Part shown: positions 36,023 through 45,556 of the stretch, in pieces
How the letters are laid out: the number at the start of each line of letters is the position of its first letter
How positions within the stretch are numbered: the stretch's first letter is position 1
Source: Okeania sp. SIO2B3
Lineage (GTDB): Bacteria; Cyanobacteriota; Cyanobacteriia; Cyanobacteriales; Microcoleaceae
Assembly (NCBI RefSeq): GCF_010672525.1
Contig: NZ_JAAHGH010000032.1
Coordinates: 1 to 64,000, forward strand
Length of the DNA stretch: 64,000 bases
Reading direction: 5' to 3'
Translations under genes and position numbers: made by a program
Notes under the pieces: model-generated
The model's database searches: none
Seen by the model: the letters and a program-made list of their open reading frames with translations, nothing else
Told to the model about the DNA's origin: nothing

Positions 36023-37110
36023 TTCAAATTTTTAGTATGTATATTTAAAATTTAGACGAGTTACTTCGTCAGCATTCAGCCATCAACTATTGATGAGAGG
36101 AGAAATTCAAAAATTAATAATTAACAATTAATAATTAATAATTAATAATTACCTCTTCTTATAAAGAAGACCATTGGCTAAAAGAATTTTTTGTCTTCTC
36201 TTGGTCGATTGGATATGGTTAGGAAACCCATCCATCCCACCCTTCGGGAAGCTCCGCTAACGACAGCTTTTTTCTCCATGAATGGAGAGGCTTCATACCT
36301 TAATTTTTCGGTAAAAGCAATTGAAAAATTGAGAGATAATTAAAAGTTACCGAATAATTAATAATTAAATAATTAAATAATTAAACAATTCAGCTTTATT
36401 ACCCTCCCCTTTCAAGAGGAAAAAAATAAATTTTTTCCTTATTGGTCAATCCTCTCCCTAAAAGGGAGAAGTAATTATCCATTATTCATTAATCAATGAC
36501 AATCTACACTCCTTCAACCTTAGAAATAATTATTCATTATTTGCTAAAGTGCTGACTGCCCTCAAGCTGAATACTTACCTTATTTAAATCACAAATAACT
36601 TACACAAACTCACCTTAATAACGGCATAAATTACCGCCTAAACTTACAAACACTTAAACTTTTTTTGCTAAACAAAATGTAAGCATTTCCTGCGGAATGC
36701 TGCGCAAACAGCTATTAGCAGTCAGTTGTCAGTAATTAGTAATGAGTAATTACCTCTAAGGTTTAGGAAGGGGACTTTGCCAATAACTTTTATTCTTTCT
36801 CAATTTTAAAGGTTGCTTTTATCTTACTCAAAATTAATAGCTGAAGTTCGCAGTTCCGACCATAGGAGGCTAGCTAATAGCTGACAGCTGAATGCTTATA
36901 ACAAAATAACTTTTAACCTTTGACTTTTGTGTTAAACATAGCAATCTTATTTAAGTTGTGAGATATTGTAGATTTTAGGAAACAGGGAACAGGGAAAACC
37001 CGAGCTGGGAATGATAAACATCGAAGCAATAAAATTATCACAAATCATTTAGGAATGCCATATATAATAGTTCAGGAAAATAAATCCTCAACCTTAATTA
37101 ATTAACAATT
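36023..37110. other. Spacer between ktrB and the tocopherol methyltransferase
   Basis: Two family B copies (about 36112-36318 and 36348-36495), a family C palindrome (36681-36713), and 'gctgacagctgaatgct' runs near 36880. No gene; a promoter for the methyltransferase should lie in the last 150 bp. Confidence 0.55.
36112..36495. repeat. Dispersed repeat family B, copies 6 and 7, in opposite orientation
   Basis: Copy 6 (36112-36318) opens TTAACAATTAATAATTAATA and holds the longer variant with 'tcggttgatggatatgg'-like sequence, in full 'cttggtcgattggatatggt'. Copy 7 (36348-36495) opens ACCGAATAATTAATAATTAA and closes GGGAGAAGTAATTATCC. Head-to-head arrangement. Confidence 0.55.
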
Positions 37111-37977
37111 ATGACCTCAACCTTAATCGAACAGATTCAACAATTCTATGATGCTTCCTCCAGTCTTTGGGAACAAGCATGGGGCGAACATATGCACCAT
37201 GGCCATTATGGACAAGATGGTAAGGAGAAAAAAAATAGACGACAAGCTCAAATAGACATGATTGAAGAATTACTTCAATGGGGAGCATTAAATGAAAAAT
37301 CAAGTGTCTGGCCTCCCACCTCTATCCTGGACGTCGGTTGTGGTATTGGCGGTAGTACACTATACTTGGCCGAAAAATTTCATGCCACTGCCACAGGTAT
37401 TACCCTTTCTCCCGTCCAGGCCCAAAGAGCCAAAGAACGAGCTGATGCAGCCAACTTAAGTCAATCTACTAATTTTATAGTGGCAAATGCTTTAGAAATG
37501 CCCTTTGCTGATGAATCATTTGACTTAGTATGGTCTCTCGAAAGTGGAGAACATATGCCCAATAAACAGAAATTTTTGCAAGAATGCTATAGAGTCCTCA
37601 AACCAGGTGGAAGTATAATTATGGCTACTTGGTGCCATCGTCCAGTTGGCGGCCTTAATGGACAACTAACTGACGATGAAAGGAGACATCTAGCCGAAAT
37701 TTATCGGGTCTATGCTCTGCCTTATGTTATTTCTTTGCCAGAATATGAAGCGATCGCCCAAAATATCGGCTTTCAAAATATTTGCACTGCGGACTGGTCA
37801 ACTGCTGCTGCTCCTTTCTGGGATGTTGTGATTGAATCAGCTTTTGACCCTAAAGTGATTATGAATTTACTCTTTAGTGGTTGGACAACAATTCAAGCCG
37901 CCCTTTCCCTGGAGTTAATGAGTAGTGGATATGAAAGAGGATTAATAAAATTTGGTCTATTGCGGGGAAATAAATAG
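37111..37977 (+). CDS. Gamma-tocopherol methyltransferase
   Basis: 288 residues. SAM-dependent methyltransferase that converts gamma- to alpha-tocopherol (slr0089 type, VTE4 in plants). The sequence follows the cyanobacterial enzyme closely: IQQFYDASSSLWEQAWGEHM at the start, then SAM motif I ILDVGCGIGGST (about 72-83). Then come FDLVWSLESGEHMPNK, VLKPGGSIIMATWCHRP, and the C-terminal ADWSTAAAPFWDVVIESAFD and GYERGLIKFGLL. Plant and cyanobacterial MPBQ methyltransferases and sterol methyltransferases share the fold but not these tail motifs. Located 4.7 kb from the phytyltransferase gene, opposite strand, so not in one operon. Confidence 0.9.
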   Translation: MTSTLIEQIQQFYDASSSLWEQAWGEHMHHGHYGQDGKEKKNRRQAQIDMIEELLQWGALNEKSSVWPPTSILDVGCGIGGSTLYLAEKFHATATGITLSPVQAQRAKERADAANLSQSTNFIVANALEMPFADESFDLVWSLESGEHMPNKQKFLQECYRVLKPGGSIIMATWCHRPVGGLNGQLTDDERRHLAEIYRVYALPYVISLPEYEAIAQNIGFQNICTADWSTAAAPFWDVVIESAFDPKVIMNLLFSGWTTIQAALSLELMSSGYERGLIKFGLLRGNK

Positions 37978-38303
37978 TTAATTACTACAAATTTTTTTTA
38001 AATTCAGTAGAAGTGAGTCAAAACTTTTATACTTTAGAGATGAAATAATTTCCTGAAATTATGATGAGATTAAAGTTTCGAGCCGATAAAATCTGACTTT
38101 TGACTTTTGATTTTTGAGTTTTGACTTCATCATTAACTTACTGTATTTTAAGTCCTCTTTTTCTGTTCTATTCTTTTCCTTCTCTCCCGATATCATCACT
38201 GCATCTTCAGTAAATGTTAATTTCTGTACCAATATACCTGCTTCTGCTATAATCATCGCTTACAATAGATACACCATATGGGATATTCCTGGAGGTGTAA
38301 TTT
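37978..38303. other. Intergenic, TTTTGAC run only
   Basis: Contains 'tgacttttgacttttgattt' at 38094-38113. The remaining sequence is AT-rich with no hairpin or gene recognised. Confidence 0.45.
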
Positions 38304-38501
38304 ATGTTAGTTATTTTAATGGAAAATCAGCTAGTTGCCCCTCAACAAGTTTGTCAAAGTTGTTTGTTAGCCGATAGAAGTGGTCAACCCCGATGGAAAG
38401 GTGGTCAATTACGTTGTGGTCATCCAGTTCCTAAGTTATCAGATACTCAAGCAGATCAGTATGAGTGTCAAATGGGTTTCCGCGTTGCCAGTATAGAATA
38501 A
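38304..38501 (+). CDS. Small conserved cyanobacterial protein with CxxC
   Basis: 65 residues. It has a good ribosome binding site (GGAGGTG, 7 bases before the ATG at 38304); an internal ATG at 38319 is less well placed. The sequence has QQVCQSCLLAD (CxxC), then LRCGHP and a final QYECQMGFRVASIE. Four cysteines and a histidine could bind a metal. I recall near-identical short proteins in many cyanobacteria, all of unknown function. No evident partner gene. Confidence 0.7.
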   Translation: MLVILMENQLVAPQQVCQSCLLADRSGQPRWKGGQLRCGHPVPKLSDTQADQYECQMGFRVASIE

Positions 38502-39331
38502 TATAGAATCTGGATAATTAGTTATCGTATCGCCCTCGGAGTCAGGACTCAGGAGAAAAGAAGAATTGCATGGGAATTATCTAGAGGTATTCGGTGAAAG
38601 GTCTACATTGAGTGTAGGTAATTTTGCGATAATTGTATAATCGGATTTCATATAATTACAAAAATCACAAAAAATTATTAGGTTCAGGACTTACGCAAAG
38701 ACACTACATATAGCGCATAGTCAACAGATCGATCGCTATAAATTTTAAGCGATCGCCTCAAGACAAGTAGCATAGTTAAAACAAAGGTAAGGATGAAAAT
38801 TAAAAGTAGATTAAAATAGTGAGTTTACCCTTGAAGCTAATAATTTAAATATAGCTTAAAAGTCAACAAAATAGTTCGCTCAGACTTGAGTTGCGTAGAA
38901 AATATCTTAATTAGTGAGCAAAACACAGCTTTAAACACTTAACACTTTAATTATCTACTTTTTTGTTTTTTTGATCAATTATTTAGGACTACTTATTTGA
39001 AGAATATAGAATAATATTTTTAGAGACACCAACAGGTAGAGTCATACAAGTATTCCTTCTATTGCATCATTTTTTAGATGGTGACTATCTACCTAATTAT
39101 AGTGAAACACTAGGCACTTGTGCTTGGAACTTGAGTTAAGAGTCAGGAAAGGCCTACCTTTTACTTTTTCCCAAAGAAAGTATTTTTCTTTTTTCCTTAA
39201 AATTACTTAAAATTTGAAAGTTTAGTGATTTTTTAGGCCACAAAACACTTTCCAGGGCTGAAGTTATCTAACTACTGCGCTATCCTGAATTTATATGTAC
39301 TTATTATCATCAAACTCAGGAGTATTTGACA
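38502..39331. other. Long spacer with partial family E element
   Basis: A half copy of the 89-bp palindromic element (AGGACTTACGCAAAGACACT, from 38693) followed by two HIP1-type sites (38732-38756). Otherwise AT-rich without repeats or genes. The last 100 bp should hold the promoter of the Tic20-rpsF pair. Confidence 0.5.
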
Positions 39332-39805
39332 ATGACTTGGCGTGGTTCTACAACTGTTCAAGACCGAATTTTTGCTAGCTTACCTTACCTATTACCCTTG
39401 CTAGATGGGTTAGTATATGGGAGATATTTATTTCAACAGTTCCCTCCCATACAGATAATACCAGTTCTTCTAGCCCCTTTATTACAGATTTATAGAGGTA
39501 TACCCTTCTTTGGCTTAATAGTTTTCTTTGCTCTGTTCTTGTTAGTTGTGAGAAATGAAAATATATCTCACTTTATTCGTTTCAATACCATGCAAGCAAT
39601 TTTACTGGATATTATTTTAATCTTGTGTGGTCTAATTCTGCAAATCTTGGGAGCAAGTTTAGGAGGATTTATTCTGGAAACTTTCTCTAATATGATATTC
39701 ATTGGAATTCTAGCATCATTTATCTATGCAGTAGTTCAATCAGTTATGGGTCGCTACGCAGAAATACCTACTATTTCTGAAGCTGTTTATATGCAAGTGC
39801 GCTAA
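39332..39805 (+). CDS. Tic20 family protein
   Basis: 157 residues from the ATG at 39332, preceded by AGGAG nine bases upstream; an in-frame TTG six bases earlier is less likely. Four predicted membrane segments at about 45-60, 65-82, 87-112 and 120-142. The sequence starts with the cyanobacterial Tic20 pattern (MTWRGSTTVQDRIFASLPYL, then LPLLDGLVYGRYLF), followed by HFIRFNTMQAILLDI. Tic20 in plastids is part of the inner-envelope protein import channel; the role of bacterial homologues is unproven. It precedes rpsF by 121 bp, a gene order I recall from other cyanobacteria. Confidence 0.82.
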   Translation: MTWRGSTTVQDRIFASLPYLLPLLDGLVYGRYLFQQFPPIQIIPVLLAPLLQIYRGIPFFGLIVFFALFLLVVRNENISHFIRFNTMQAILLDIILILCGLILQILGASLGGFILETFSNMIFIGILASFIYAVVQSVMGRYAEIPTISEAVYMQVR

Positions 39806-39926
39806 ATTTTTTTCACACTCACACCCTTTATTTTGTCAATGCGGGTGAAAATTTTGTAAGATAAAAGATCCTTGCTTCTACATAAAATTTGCTAGAAGCC
39901 ATGTAGTCCAAAAGGAGATTATTTCC

Positions 39927-40295
39927 ATGAAACCATTCATTTACGAAACAATGTATATTCTGCGTCCAGACCTGATTGAAGAACAGGTAGAACAGACAAT
40001 TGCAAAATATAAAGATTTATTGCAGGAACAGGGCGCTTACGACCTAGAAATTCAACATCGTGGTAAGCGTCGTTTAGCTTATGAGATAAACGATCATCGA
40101 GAAGGTACATATATTCAGATGAACTATCAAGGTCCTCCCACTCAAATAGCTGTATTGGAGAGGGCAATGCGTTTGAGTGAAGAGGTTATTCGTTACTTAA
40201 CGATTAAACAGGAAGTACCCAAAAACACGACACCAGATACTACTACACCAGATACTCAAGATCAACCAGAACCATTAGCAGCATCAGTGGAATAG
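39927..40295 (+). CDS. rpsF: 30S ribosomal protein S6
   Basis: 122 residues: about 95 residues of S6 fold plus a low-complexity tail rich in Thr, Pro and Gln ([16 protein letters not shown]) typical of cyanobacterial S6. S6 binds 16S rRNA in the platform of the small subunit with S18. Start at 39927 ([20 protein letters not shown]) follows AAAGGAGATT. The conserved [17 protein letters not shown] segment is intact. The usual partner rpsR is not adjacent. A hairpin at 40401-40420 may end the transcript. Confidence 0.97.
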   Translation: MKPFIYETMYILRPDLIEEQVEQTIAKYKDLLQEQGAYDLEIQHRGKRRLAYEINDHREGTYIQMNYQGPPTQIAVLERAMRLSEEVIRYLTIKQEVPKNTTPDTTTPDTQDQPEPLAASVE

Positions 40296-40400
40296 TAATA
40301 TTTCACGGCAGCCAACATTATTTGGACTAAAAGATTTGAGAGTTTTGATTCACCCAAAAAAGGCAAGCTCAACAAAAAAGTAGAACTTGAGCATCTCAAA

Positions 40401-40424
40401 TAGGGGAGACTACTCTCCTATTTC
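40401..40424 (+). terminator. Possible terminator after rpsF
   Basis: Stem TAGGGGAG, loop ACTA, stem CTCTCCTA, then TTTCCTC. Eight pairs with one G-T. The T run is short, so only moderate support. Confidence 0.45.
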
Positions 40425-40439
40425 CTCATACATTATTAA

Positions 40440-40625
40440 TTAGGGATTGCTGATTAAATCTCAAAGCATTTGCATATAAAGGTTTTCGGCTTTTTAGAGC
40501 GAAAAAAGTGCCTGGTTTTCAGCTCTTCATGCTCAGGCATGGAACACATTTTGGGCAAGAGTTGGGCAAAAAAATTACTCCCCTACTCCCCTACTCCCTA
40601 AAAAGACTTTTTCAGCAAACCTTAA
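40440..40625. repeat. Dispersed repeat family A, copy 4 (short form)
   Basis: From TTAGGGATTGCTGATTAAAT to GACTTTTTCAGCAAACCTTAA. About 186 bp, lacking the middle block of the longer copies. It fills most of the rpsF to coiled-coil gene spacer (40296-40704), where I see nothing else. Confidence 0.6.
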
Positions 40626-40704
40626 TTATATTAGTTATGAGGCTATACTATTTCTAAATATAAAATTATACAAGAACTACTGAATAATTAGGAGCCAACC
40701 TAAA

Positions 40705-41262
40705 GTGAACCAGATGCAAAAGTTAAATTCACAACAGCTGCAACTTGAAGTATCTCGTCTTAACGAAGAATTACAAATGCGAGACCAATTAATTCAACAA
40801 TTGTCTCAAGAACTTTTTCGATTAGTTAAGGGAAATACAAGTATAGTACCAACATCAACAGTTCCTGAAAGTTACCAATCTCAAATGCAAAGCTTAAAGG
40901 AACAACTCAATGAAGTTGAACAACAAGTAAATTTTTATCAAGAACAAATTGCTGAACGAGATGCAGAAGTATATAATTTACGCCATTCTGTGCAAGAGTT
41001 AACAGACCGCTCCCAAATGTTAGAACAAGTAGTACAAGAGCTACCAGAAGTCTATCGTCAAAAATTCTCCGAACGACTTGCAGAAGTACTTGAGAAAGTG
41101 GAAACTTTGCAAAAGGAAAATCGTCAATTACACGCAGAATTACAAAGCGTTAGTTATCGTCTAGCAGTGAGAAATCGTCGTGCTAATGGCCTAGACTTAC
41201 CTGCTTTTGGCCAGGGACAAACAGGTTCTTCTGTAGAAATGCCGACCTTTGGAAATGCTTAA
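40705..41262 (+). CDS. Conserved coiled-coil protein of unknown function
   Basis: 185 residues; GTG at 40705 or ATG at 40711 (MQKLNSQQLQ). Residues about 5-145 are almost continuous heptad-type sequence rich in Gln, Glu and Leu (LQLEVSRLNEELQMRDQLIQ, EQQVNFYQEQIAERDAEVYN), predicted to form long coiled coils. The C-terminal 30 residues (RANGLDLPAFGQGQTGSSVE) are flexible and Gly/Pro-rich. Similar proteins occur in other filamentous cyanobacteria; no function is established to my knowledge. The reading frame is complete, with normal codon use. A convergent hairpin terminator lies downstream. Confidence 0.75.
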   Translation: MNQMQKLNSQQLQLEVSRLNEELQMRDQLIQQLSQELFRLVKGNTSIVPTSTVPESYQSQMQSLKEQLNEVEQQVNFYQEQIAERDAEVYNLRHSVQELTDRSQMLEQVVQELPEVYRQKFSERLAEVLEKVETLQKENRQLHAELQSVSYRLAVRNRRANGLDLPAFGQGQTGSSVEMPTFGNA

Positions 41263-41393
41263 TTTAAGTAAATATTTGCTGAGATAGGTAACAAACTTTA
41301 TCTTAGCATTATTATCAAGTTTTACCTCAAGAGAATAGTGTTTTTATAATTAGTGAACTGCGATAAAATCCTATTGATTTTAATTTATAAGAA

Positions 41394-41428
41394 CGGCTCA
41401 GTTACTATTACATTTAGAATCTGAGCCG
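41394..41428. terminator. Bidirectional hairpin between convergent genes
   Basis: Perfect eight-base stem CGGCTCAG at 41394-41401 and CTGAGCCG at 41421-41428, flanked by AT-rich DNA on both sides. Placed between the coiled-coil gene (plus) and the STAS gene (minus), as expected for a shared terminator. Confidence 0.55.
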
Positions 41429-41449
41429 ATAATTTTAAATTTGCTTAAC

Positions 41450-41806
41450 TTAAGCAGTTAGTAATTTTTTATGAGAATCTAAAAAAATATCATCAATAGT
41501 ATCAAAAATTTGAAAGACCCTATCTAACTGAGTAATTTCAAAGACCAATCTAACTGTGGGATTAAGGCTACAGATAGCTAGACTATAGCCATGTTCACGA
41601 GCCTTTTTTAAACCAATAACTAATGCACTTAAACCAGAGCTATCTATAAACTCTACATTGCCCATATCAATAATCCAAAGATTATATTTTTTTTCTAGTA
41701 AAGATACGAATTCCTGCTTAATCGCATTTGCTCCAGCTAAGTCTAAGCGGTGATTCGGAATTATAATCGTATGTTGACTGACATCAATAGCTTTCATAGG
41801 TATCAC
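41450..41806 (-). CDS. STAS-domain protein (anti-sigma factor antagonist type)
   Basis: 118 residues, a single STAS domain as in SpoIIAA/RsbV proteins. The phosphorylatable-serine motif is FIDSSGLSALV (S56 or S57), preceded by the beta strand YNLWIIDMGNVEF. Such proteins bind an anti-sigma kinase when unphosphorylated, or act in similar partner-switch systems. Partner kinase and PP2C phosphatase genes are not next to it, though a PP2C gene lies 19 kb away. An ATG at 41797 (MKAIDVSQH) is an alternative start; a run of AAAGG lies about 8 bases before the longer one. Confidence 0.85.
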   Translation of the reverse strand: MIPMKAIDVSQHTIIIPNHRLDLAGANAIKQEFVSLLEKKYNLWIIDMGNVEFIDSSGLSALVIGLKKAREHGYSLAICSLNPTVRLVFEITQLDRVFQIFDTIDDIFLDSHKKLLTA

Positions 41807-42703
41807 CTTTAATTAAAAGGAAAAAAAATAATTTTTGACTTTGCTCTGAAATATAAGTTGCTTTAGATTGAAGATCGTTCACTACACCCTAATTATTCAC
41901 AATCCAAAAGTTGTAACTATACACAGGAAATTCACTTTTCTAGGAATAGAGTTTCCTGTATAAAATACAAAATTGACAATAATTACTATCAATTATAGTG
42001 CAAGTTGTTAACTTTTGTTATATATTTAAAAGTTATTGCGTACATTTATGAATTATCTATAATCTATAAAGACCACTTGAGTGATAAATAAGTTCCCTTG
42101 ACCGAAAAATTGTGGGTATACGCCTCCCCTTTTAAGGGGATAATAAGCGCTCCAGGGATGGCGTTAGCGGAGCGGCTCTGTCAAGAGCAGGTCTCGGAGC
42201 CATATCCAATCGACTCCTGTGAAGAAAAATTTTCATTATTAGTCAATCCTCTTCTTTTCAAGGAGAGGTAATTATTCATTATTCATTATTCATTATTCAT
42301 TGTTGAAATATAACTACTGGTCTATCAACTTTGAAATGATGGATAGATTTTGTAACGTGTAATTTTTGGGCAATGCTTTTCAAGATTGGCCAATCATCAA
42401 AACCATCTTTACTGAATAATTAAGGTTTCAAGCCTCTCTCTCCTTGTAAAGGAGAAAAAAGCGGTCGAGGAATGGCGTTTTGCTCCGCAATATGTAAAGC
42501 AAAGTGGCTCTGTCACTATTCGGGTCTCCTCGCTGGCGGACCATCAACCAAGATAAAAGAAAAAATTTTCACGCTCCGCGTCAATTCTATCCGTTTTCAA
42601 AGAGAGGTAATTGTTAATTATTAATTGTTGAAGGACCACTATCCCCCAATAAAATATAAAAAAATGATAAACTCTATTGAGTTCGCTTAAACATTACCCT
42701 ATA
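41807..42703. other. Spacer with two family B repeats
   Basis: Family B copies at about 42103-42302 and 42411-42630, both of the longer variant with 'ggagccatatccaatcgact' or 'gcggtcgagg' inserts. The first 290 bp is AT-rich with a small inverted pair 'taggaatagagtttcctgta'. No gene. Confidence 0.55.
42103..42630. repeat. Dispersed repeat family B, copies 8 and 9 (long variant)
   Basis: Copy 8 opens ACCGAAAAATTGTGGGTATA and closes with 'gaggtaattattcatt'. Copy 9 opens with 'actgaataattaaggtttca' and closes 'gaggtaattgttaattatta'. The inserts in the two differ, as if a second element had entered and decayed. Confidence 0.5.
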
Positions 42704-43333
42704 ATGCACTTGGAATTTGTATCATTAGAAACAATTCAATTAATAGCCCATAAATACGGCTATCTAGCCATTTTTTTAGGAATAGCCCTCGAAAATGCAG
42801 GAGTCCCCTTACCTGGAGAAACAGTGACACTCGTAGGTGGTTTTCTTGCAGGTAGTGGGGAATTAATTTATAGATATGTACTTAGCTGTGCAATTATAGG
42901 TGCAGTATTCGGCGACAGTTGTGGATATTTGATTGGTAAGTATGGTGGCTGGCCATTTATGTTGAAGTTAGGTCAGATATTTCGGATTAAAGAAGAAAAA
43001 CTGATAGACGCGAAAAATCAGTTTAGTAAAAATGCAGCTAAAGCAGTATTTTTTGGTCGGTTTATTACATTACTACGGATTTTTGCTGGCCCTTTGGCGG
43101 GAATTGCTCAAATGCCTTACTGGAAATTTTTATTATGTAATGCTAGTGGAGCGACTATTTGGGCATTGACAATGGTCAGTTTATCCTTCTTTTTGGGACA
43201 AGTTGTACCTCTAGAAAAATTAGTATCTTGGGTTGCACAATTTGGTGTGGGTGCTTTGGTATTAGTGGTAGCTTGGATTTTGATTCCTATTTGGTTAGAG
43301 TCTTTGAAAAAAGGAAAAGAAAATATAGGTTGA
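42704..43333 (+). CDS. DedA family membrane protein
   Basis: 209 residues from the ATG at 42704 (MHLEFVSLET). An upstream in-frame TTG at 42677 would add nine residues without support. DedA (SNARE-associated/VTT) proteins are inner-membrane proteins linked to lipid carrier recycling. The family pattern is clear: ALENAGVPLPGETVTLVGGFLA near the N terminus, GDSCGYLIGKYGG, then FFGRFITLLRIFAGPLAGIA with the conserved Arg residues, and a final hydrophobic segment. Four or five hydrophobic stretches. Stands alone. Confidence 0.85.
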   Translation: MHLEFVSLETIQLIAHKYGYLAIFLGIALENAGVPLPGETVTLVGGFLAGSGELIYRYVLSCAIIGAVFGDSCGYLIGKYGGWPFMLKLGQIFRIKEEKLIDAKNQFSKNAAKAVFFGRFITLLRIFAGPLAGIAQMPYWKFLLCNASGATIWALTMVSLSFFLGQVVPLEKLVSWVAQFGVGALVLVVAWILIPIWLESLKKGKENIG

Positions 43334-43675
43334 TAATTTACGGTGGAAAAGTCATTTCAGTTACAAGTTAAACATCTAATATTTTTTTTAGTCAACTATT
43401 GCATTCGGGCAACAATTCTTTCTTCCCATTCAATCGCTTCTGACTTAATATTAATCATAAAAATCATAAATAAGCTCTTTAGTCAGCTGTTCATTTACTA
43501 CCTGAAATTTTGAAAGGTTTTTGTCCCTCGAATATATATTAATTACTGGATTTAGCAACACCAATATTTCCATTAGTTGAGATTTAGATATGAAGAGATA
43601 AGTTTTGATGTTAATTGCTCAAGTTAAGATATACTAAGTATCATAAAAATTTTGTGAAAAAGGTAGGTAGATTTT
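43334..43675. other. Spacer upstream of psbK
   Basis: 342 bp of AT-rich DNA. No repeats of the window's families and no frame over 40 codons. It should hold the psbK promoter; a ribosome-binding AAGGTAGG lies just before the ATG. Confidence 0.5.
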
Positions 43676-43813
43676 ATGGAATTAGCAATGTTATTGGCAA
43701 AACTGCCAGAAGCTTACTCAGTTTTTGACCCGTTAGTTGATGTTTTACCAGTAATTCCTGTTTTCTTCTTGTTGTTAGCTTTTGTGTGGCAAGCAGCAGT
43801 TGGTTTTAAATAA
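43676..43813 (+). CDS. psbK: Photosystem II reaction centre protein PsbK
   Basis: 45 residues: [20 protein letters not shown], then [25 protein letters not shown] (written in two parts). The first eight or so residues are the cleaved leader, and the mature protein begins near KLPEAY. Contains one transmembrane helix ([15 protein letters not shown]) and the conserved PVIPV turn. PsbK is a small subunit at the periphery of the PSII core near CP43, in the thylakoid membrane. This gene is too short for most ORF listings. An AAGGTAGG ribosome binding site precedes it. Confidence 0.95.
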   Translation: MELAMLLAKLPEAYSVFDPLVDVLPVIPVFFLLLAFVWQAAVGFK

Positions 43814-43864
43814 ATACTAATCTCAAAGATAGCTATCAGTTACCATAAAATTGGGTTTAAAGCC

Positions 43865-43886
43865 TCGCCCTTCTTGGGCGACTTTT
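43865..43886 (+). terminator. Possible psbK terminator
   Basis: Stem TCGCCC, loop TTCTT, stem GGGCGA, then CTTTTCAT, 52 bp after the psbK stop. Six perfect pairs. Confidence 0.5.
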
Positions 43887-43959
43887 CATATTATGACTTT
43901 TTATGTTATATTAAAATTGGTTTATAAACCCGCCTTGTCTCATAAATACTGATTAAAAG

Positions 43960-44256
43960 AAGATGTTTGTCGAAACTCCTTCAGTTGAGAGCTGAACTTG
44001 GGAAGCTTTCAGGTCAAGGAGCGAACTGCTCATTAAAAGCACAAATAAGCACCCATAAGAATTTTTGCTCTTGTCGCGGGAGGGCATTCCGAGACTCGTG
44101 CGCGGACGTGGAGGCAAGCGTAACCCACCCCCATCCCCTCCCGGGAGGGGAGCAAGAGGGGTGGGTGCAGCAGCCTGTGAGATGTCAACTCGCTGAAGAG
44201 CTACGGCTCGGTAGGAATACCCGCGCCTTTAGGCCGGGGAGGATGTCAATCATCTA
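43960..44256 (+). mobile_element. Right-end remnant of an IS200/IS605 element (no tnpB)
   Basis: Ends with GCCTTTAGGCCGGGGAGGAT and GTCAAT (44230-44255), the same GGAGGATGTCAA terminus as the intact tnpB element near 63752. Upstream are the hairpin-forming segments GGTAGGAATACCCGCG and CGGCTCGGTAGG that characterise IS605 right ends. The open frame through it (43967-44260) is not protein-like. The segment 44100-44165 is a GC-rich family A-type piece (ccccatcccctcccgggagg). Confidence 0.6.
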
Positions 44257-44467
44257 TTGATAATTTGTTTTCCAAAGTGATTTGGTGTTGCATATAGGAG
44301 GATAAAACTACTTTTAGGGAATAATTAATTGCTTATTGAAAATTAGCAATTACCAATTCTCCATTTAATATGCAACACTAATCATTTTTCTTGATTTATG
44401 TCTTTTTTCTACTTATTTATTACTGGAAAATCATTTGATTATCGTCGCTAAAAAAACTTAGATCAAT

Positions 44468-45025
44468 CTAAGATAGATTACCAATTGTCTTTTGAAAAGC
44501 AGGTCTTTCAGATATACGTTTGATATAAGTCAAAACATGAGGATAAGAACTTAAATCCAACTTTAGCATCATAGGAATATAAGCTAAAACTGAACCTAAT
44601 GCTACATCTGCTACATTGAATTCTTCACCCATTAAATAAGATTGAGTCTCAAAAATTTTATTCAATGGAGTTAATAAACGAGGAGTTTCCTTTTCACGAC
44701 TTGCCTCTACAAAAATTCCCGGTCCGACAGTAGCATTAGCAAACAATACCCACTGAAAAATTTCAGCTTTCTGTTCTAAAGAATCAGGCATTTTGCCATA
44801 TTTTTCTGCAACATATAACAGAATAGCTCCTGACTCCCAAAGTTTAAATTCTCCATCAACAATAGCAGGAACTTTTCCCATCGGATTAATCTCTAAAAAA
44901 TCTGATTTGAGATGCTCTCCTGACTGCATATCAAGAGTAATAAATTCATAATCAGCTTCTATTTCTTCAAGATACCAATGAACGATTGATGCTCGACTAC
45001 GAGCGCCACCATAAAGTTTTAGCAC
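44468..45025 (-). CDS. Glutathione S-transferase family protein
   Basis: 185 residues, somewhat shorter than classical GSTs. The thioredoxin-fold half is clear: MLKLYGGARSRASIVHWYLE, then NPMGKVPAIVDGEFKLWESGAILLYVAEKYG, where ES is the glutathione gamma-glutamyl contact. The C-terminal helical half includes LMGEEFNVADVALGSVLAY with the conserved Asp of the N-capping box. Likely cytosolic, role unspecified (detoxification or redox). Located 66 bp downstream of the 154-residue gene on the same strand, so perhaps co-transcribed. Confidence 0.88.
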   Translation of the reverse strand: MLKLYGGARSRASIVHWYLEEIEADYEFITLDMQSGEHLKSDFLEINPMGKVPAIVDGEFKLWESGAILLYVAEKYGKMPDSLEQKAEIFQWVLFANATVGPGIFVEASREKETPRLLTPLNKIFETQSYLMGEEFNVADVALGSVLAYIPMMLKLDLSSYPHVLTYIKRISERPAFQKTIGNLS

Positions 45026-45091
45026 GACTATATACCTAATTTTTCAGAACAGTAACTTCTACAATTTTACCTAAATAAATTAACAGAAATA

Positions 45092-45556
45092 TTAAAGAAC
45101 TTTGTGAGTATATTCATGTTGCTTCACATTATCTTCTGAACTGACAATATTTTCAGCATTTAGTATCCGTTTACGCTCCAAAGAATAATTCAAATCATCA
45201 CGGCGAGTCCCTAGAGGAATTAAAGATTTAACTTCTGGGTGAATTTTATATGTACGAGTAGTAGCGATCGCTCTTGAAGCAAAATTATCAGAGAATTGAG
45301 CTTCAGGAGGAAAATCTTGAGGTAGTATGGGTGTGTCCCCAGATAAAACTGCACCCAAAGTAGTCCCACAAGCTATTTGATATGAAGTAGGAATTCCTTT
45401 CACAATAGCTTCGAGAGCTGCTGAGGGTATTGGTTCAACAACTTTTACTTGAGAAACTTCACCATCTTCCTTAATAAAGCAGGTTGCCAAACCAATAACC
45501 AAATAATCATCAGTAGATAAATCTGGGGCATTGGGATAAGCAGAAACAGTTGCCAT
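45092..45556 (-). CDS. Conserved cyanobacterial hypothetical protein
   Basis: 154 residues starting MATVSAYPNAPDLSTDDYLV. Mixed alpha/beta, without signal peptide or membrane segment; three scattered prolines in PQDFPPEAQF. I recall similar proteins in other cyanobacteria but no assigned function. Immediately upstream of the GST gene (66 bp), same strand, so the pair is likely one transcript. A HIP1 site lies inside (GCGATCGC at 45265). Coding quality is good. Confidence 0.65.
   Translation of the reverse strand: MATVSAYPNAPDLSTDDYLVIGLATCFIKEDGEVSQVKVVEPIPSAALEAIVKGIPTSYQIACGTTLGAVLSGDTPILPQDFPPEAQFSDNFASRAIATTRTYKIHPEVKSLIPLGTRRDDLNYSLERKRILNAENIVSSEDNVKQHEYTHKVL

Noticed and set aside
38114-38377. 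87-codon frame overlapping the small CxxC protein gene
   Set aside because: Overlaps a conserved gene in another frame and has no start signal.
43967-44260. 97-codon frame after psbK
   Set aside because: Consists of an IS605 right end and a GC-rich repeat; the translated sequence has no protein-like pattern.
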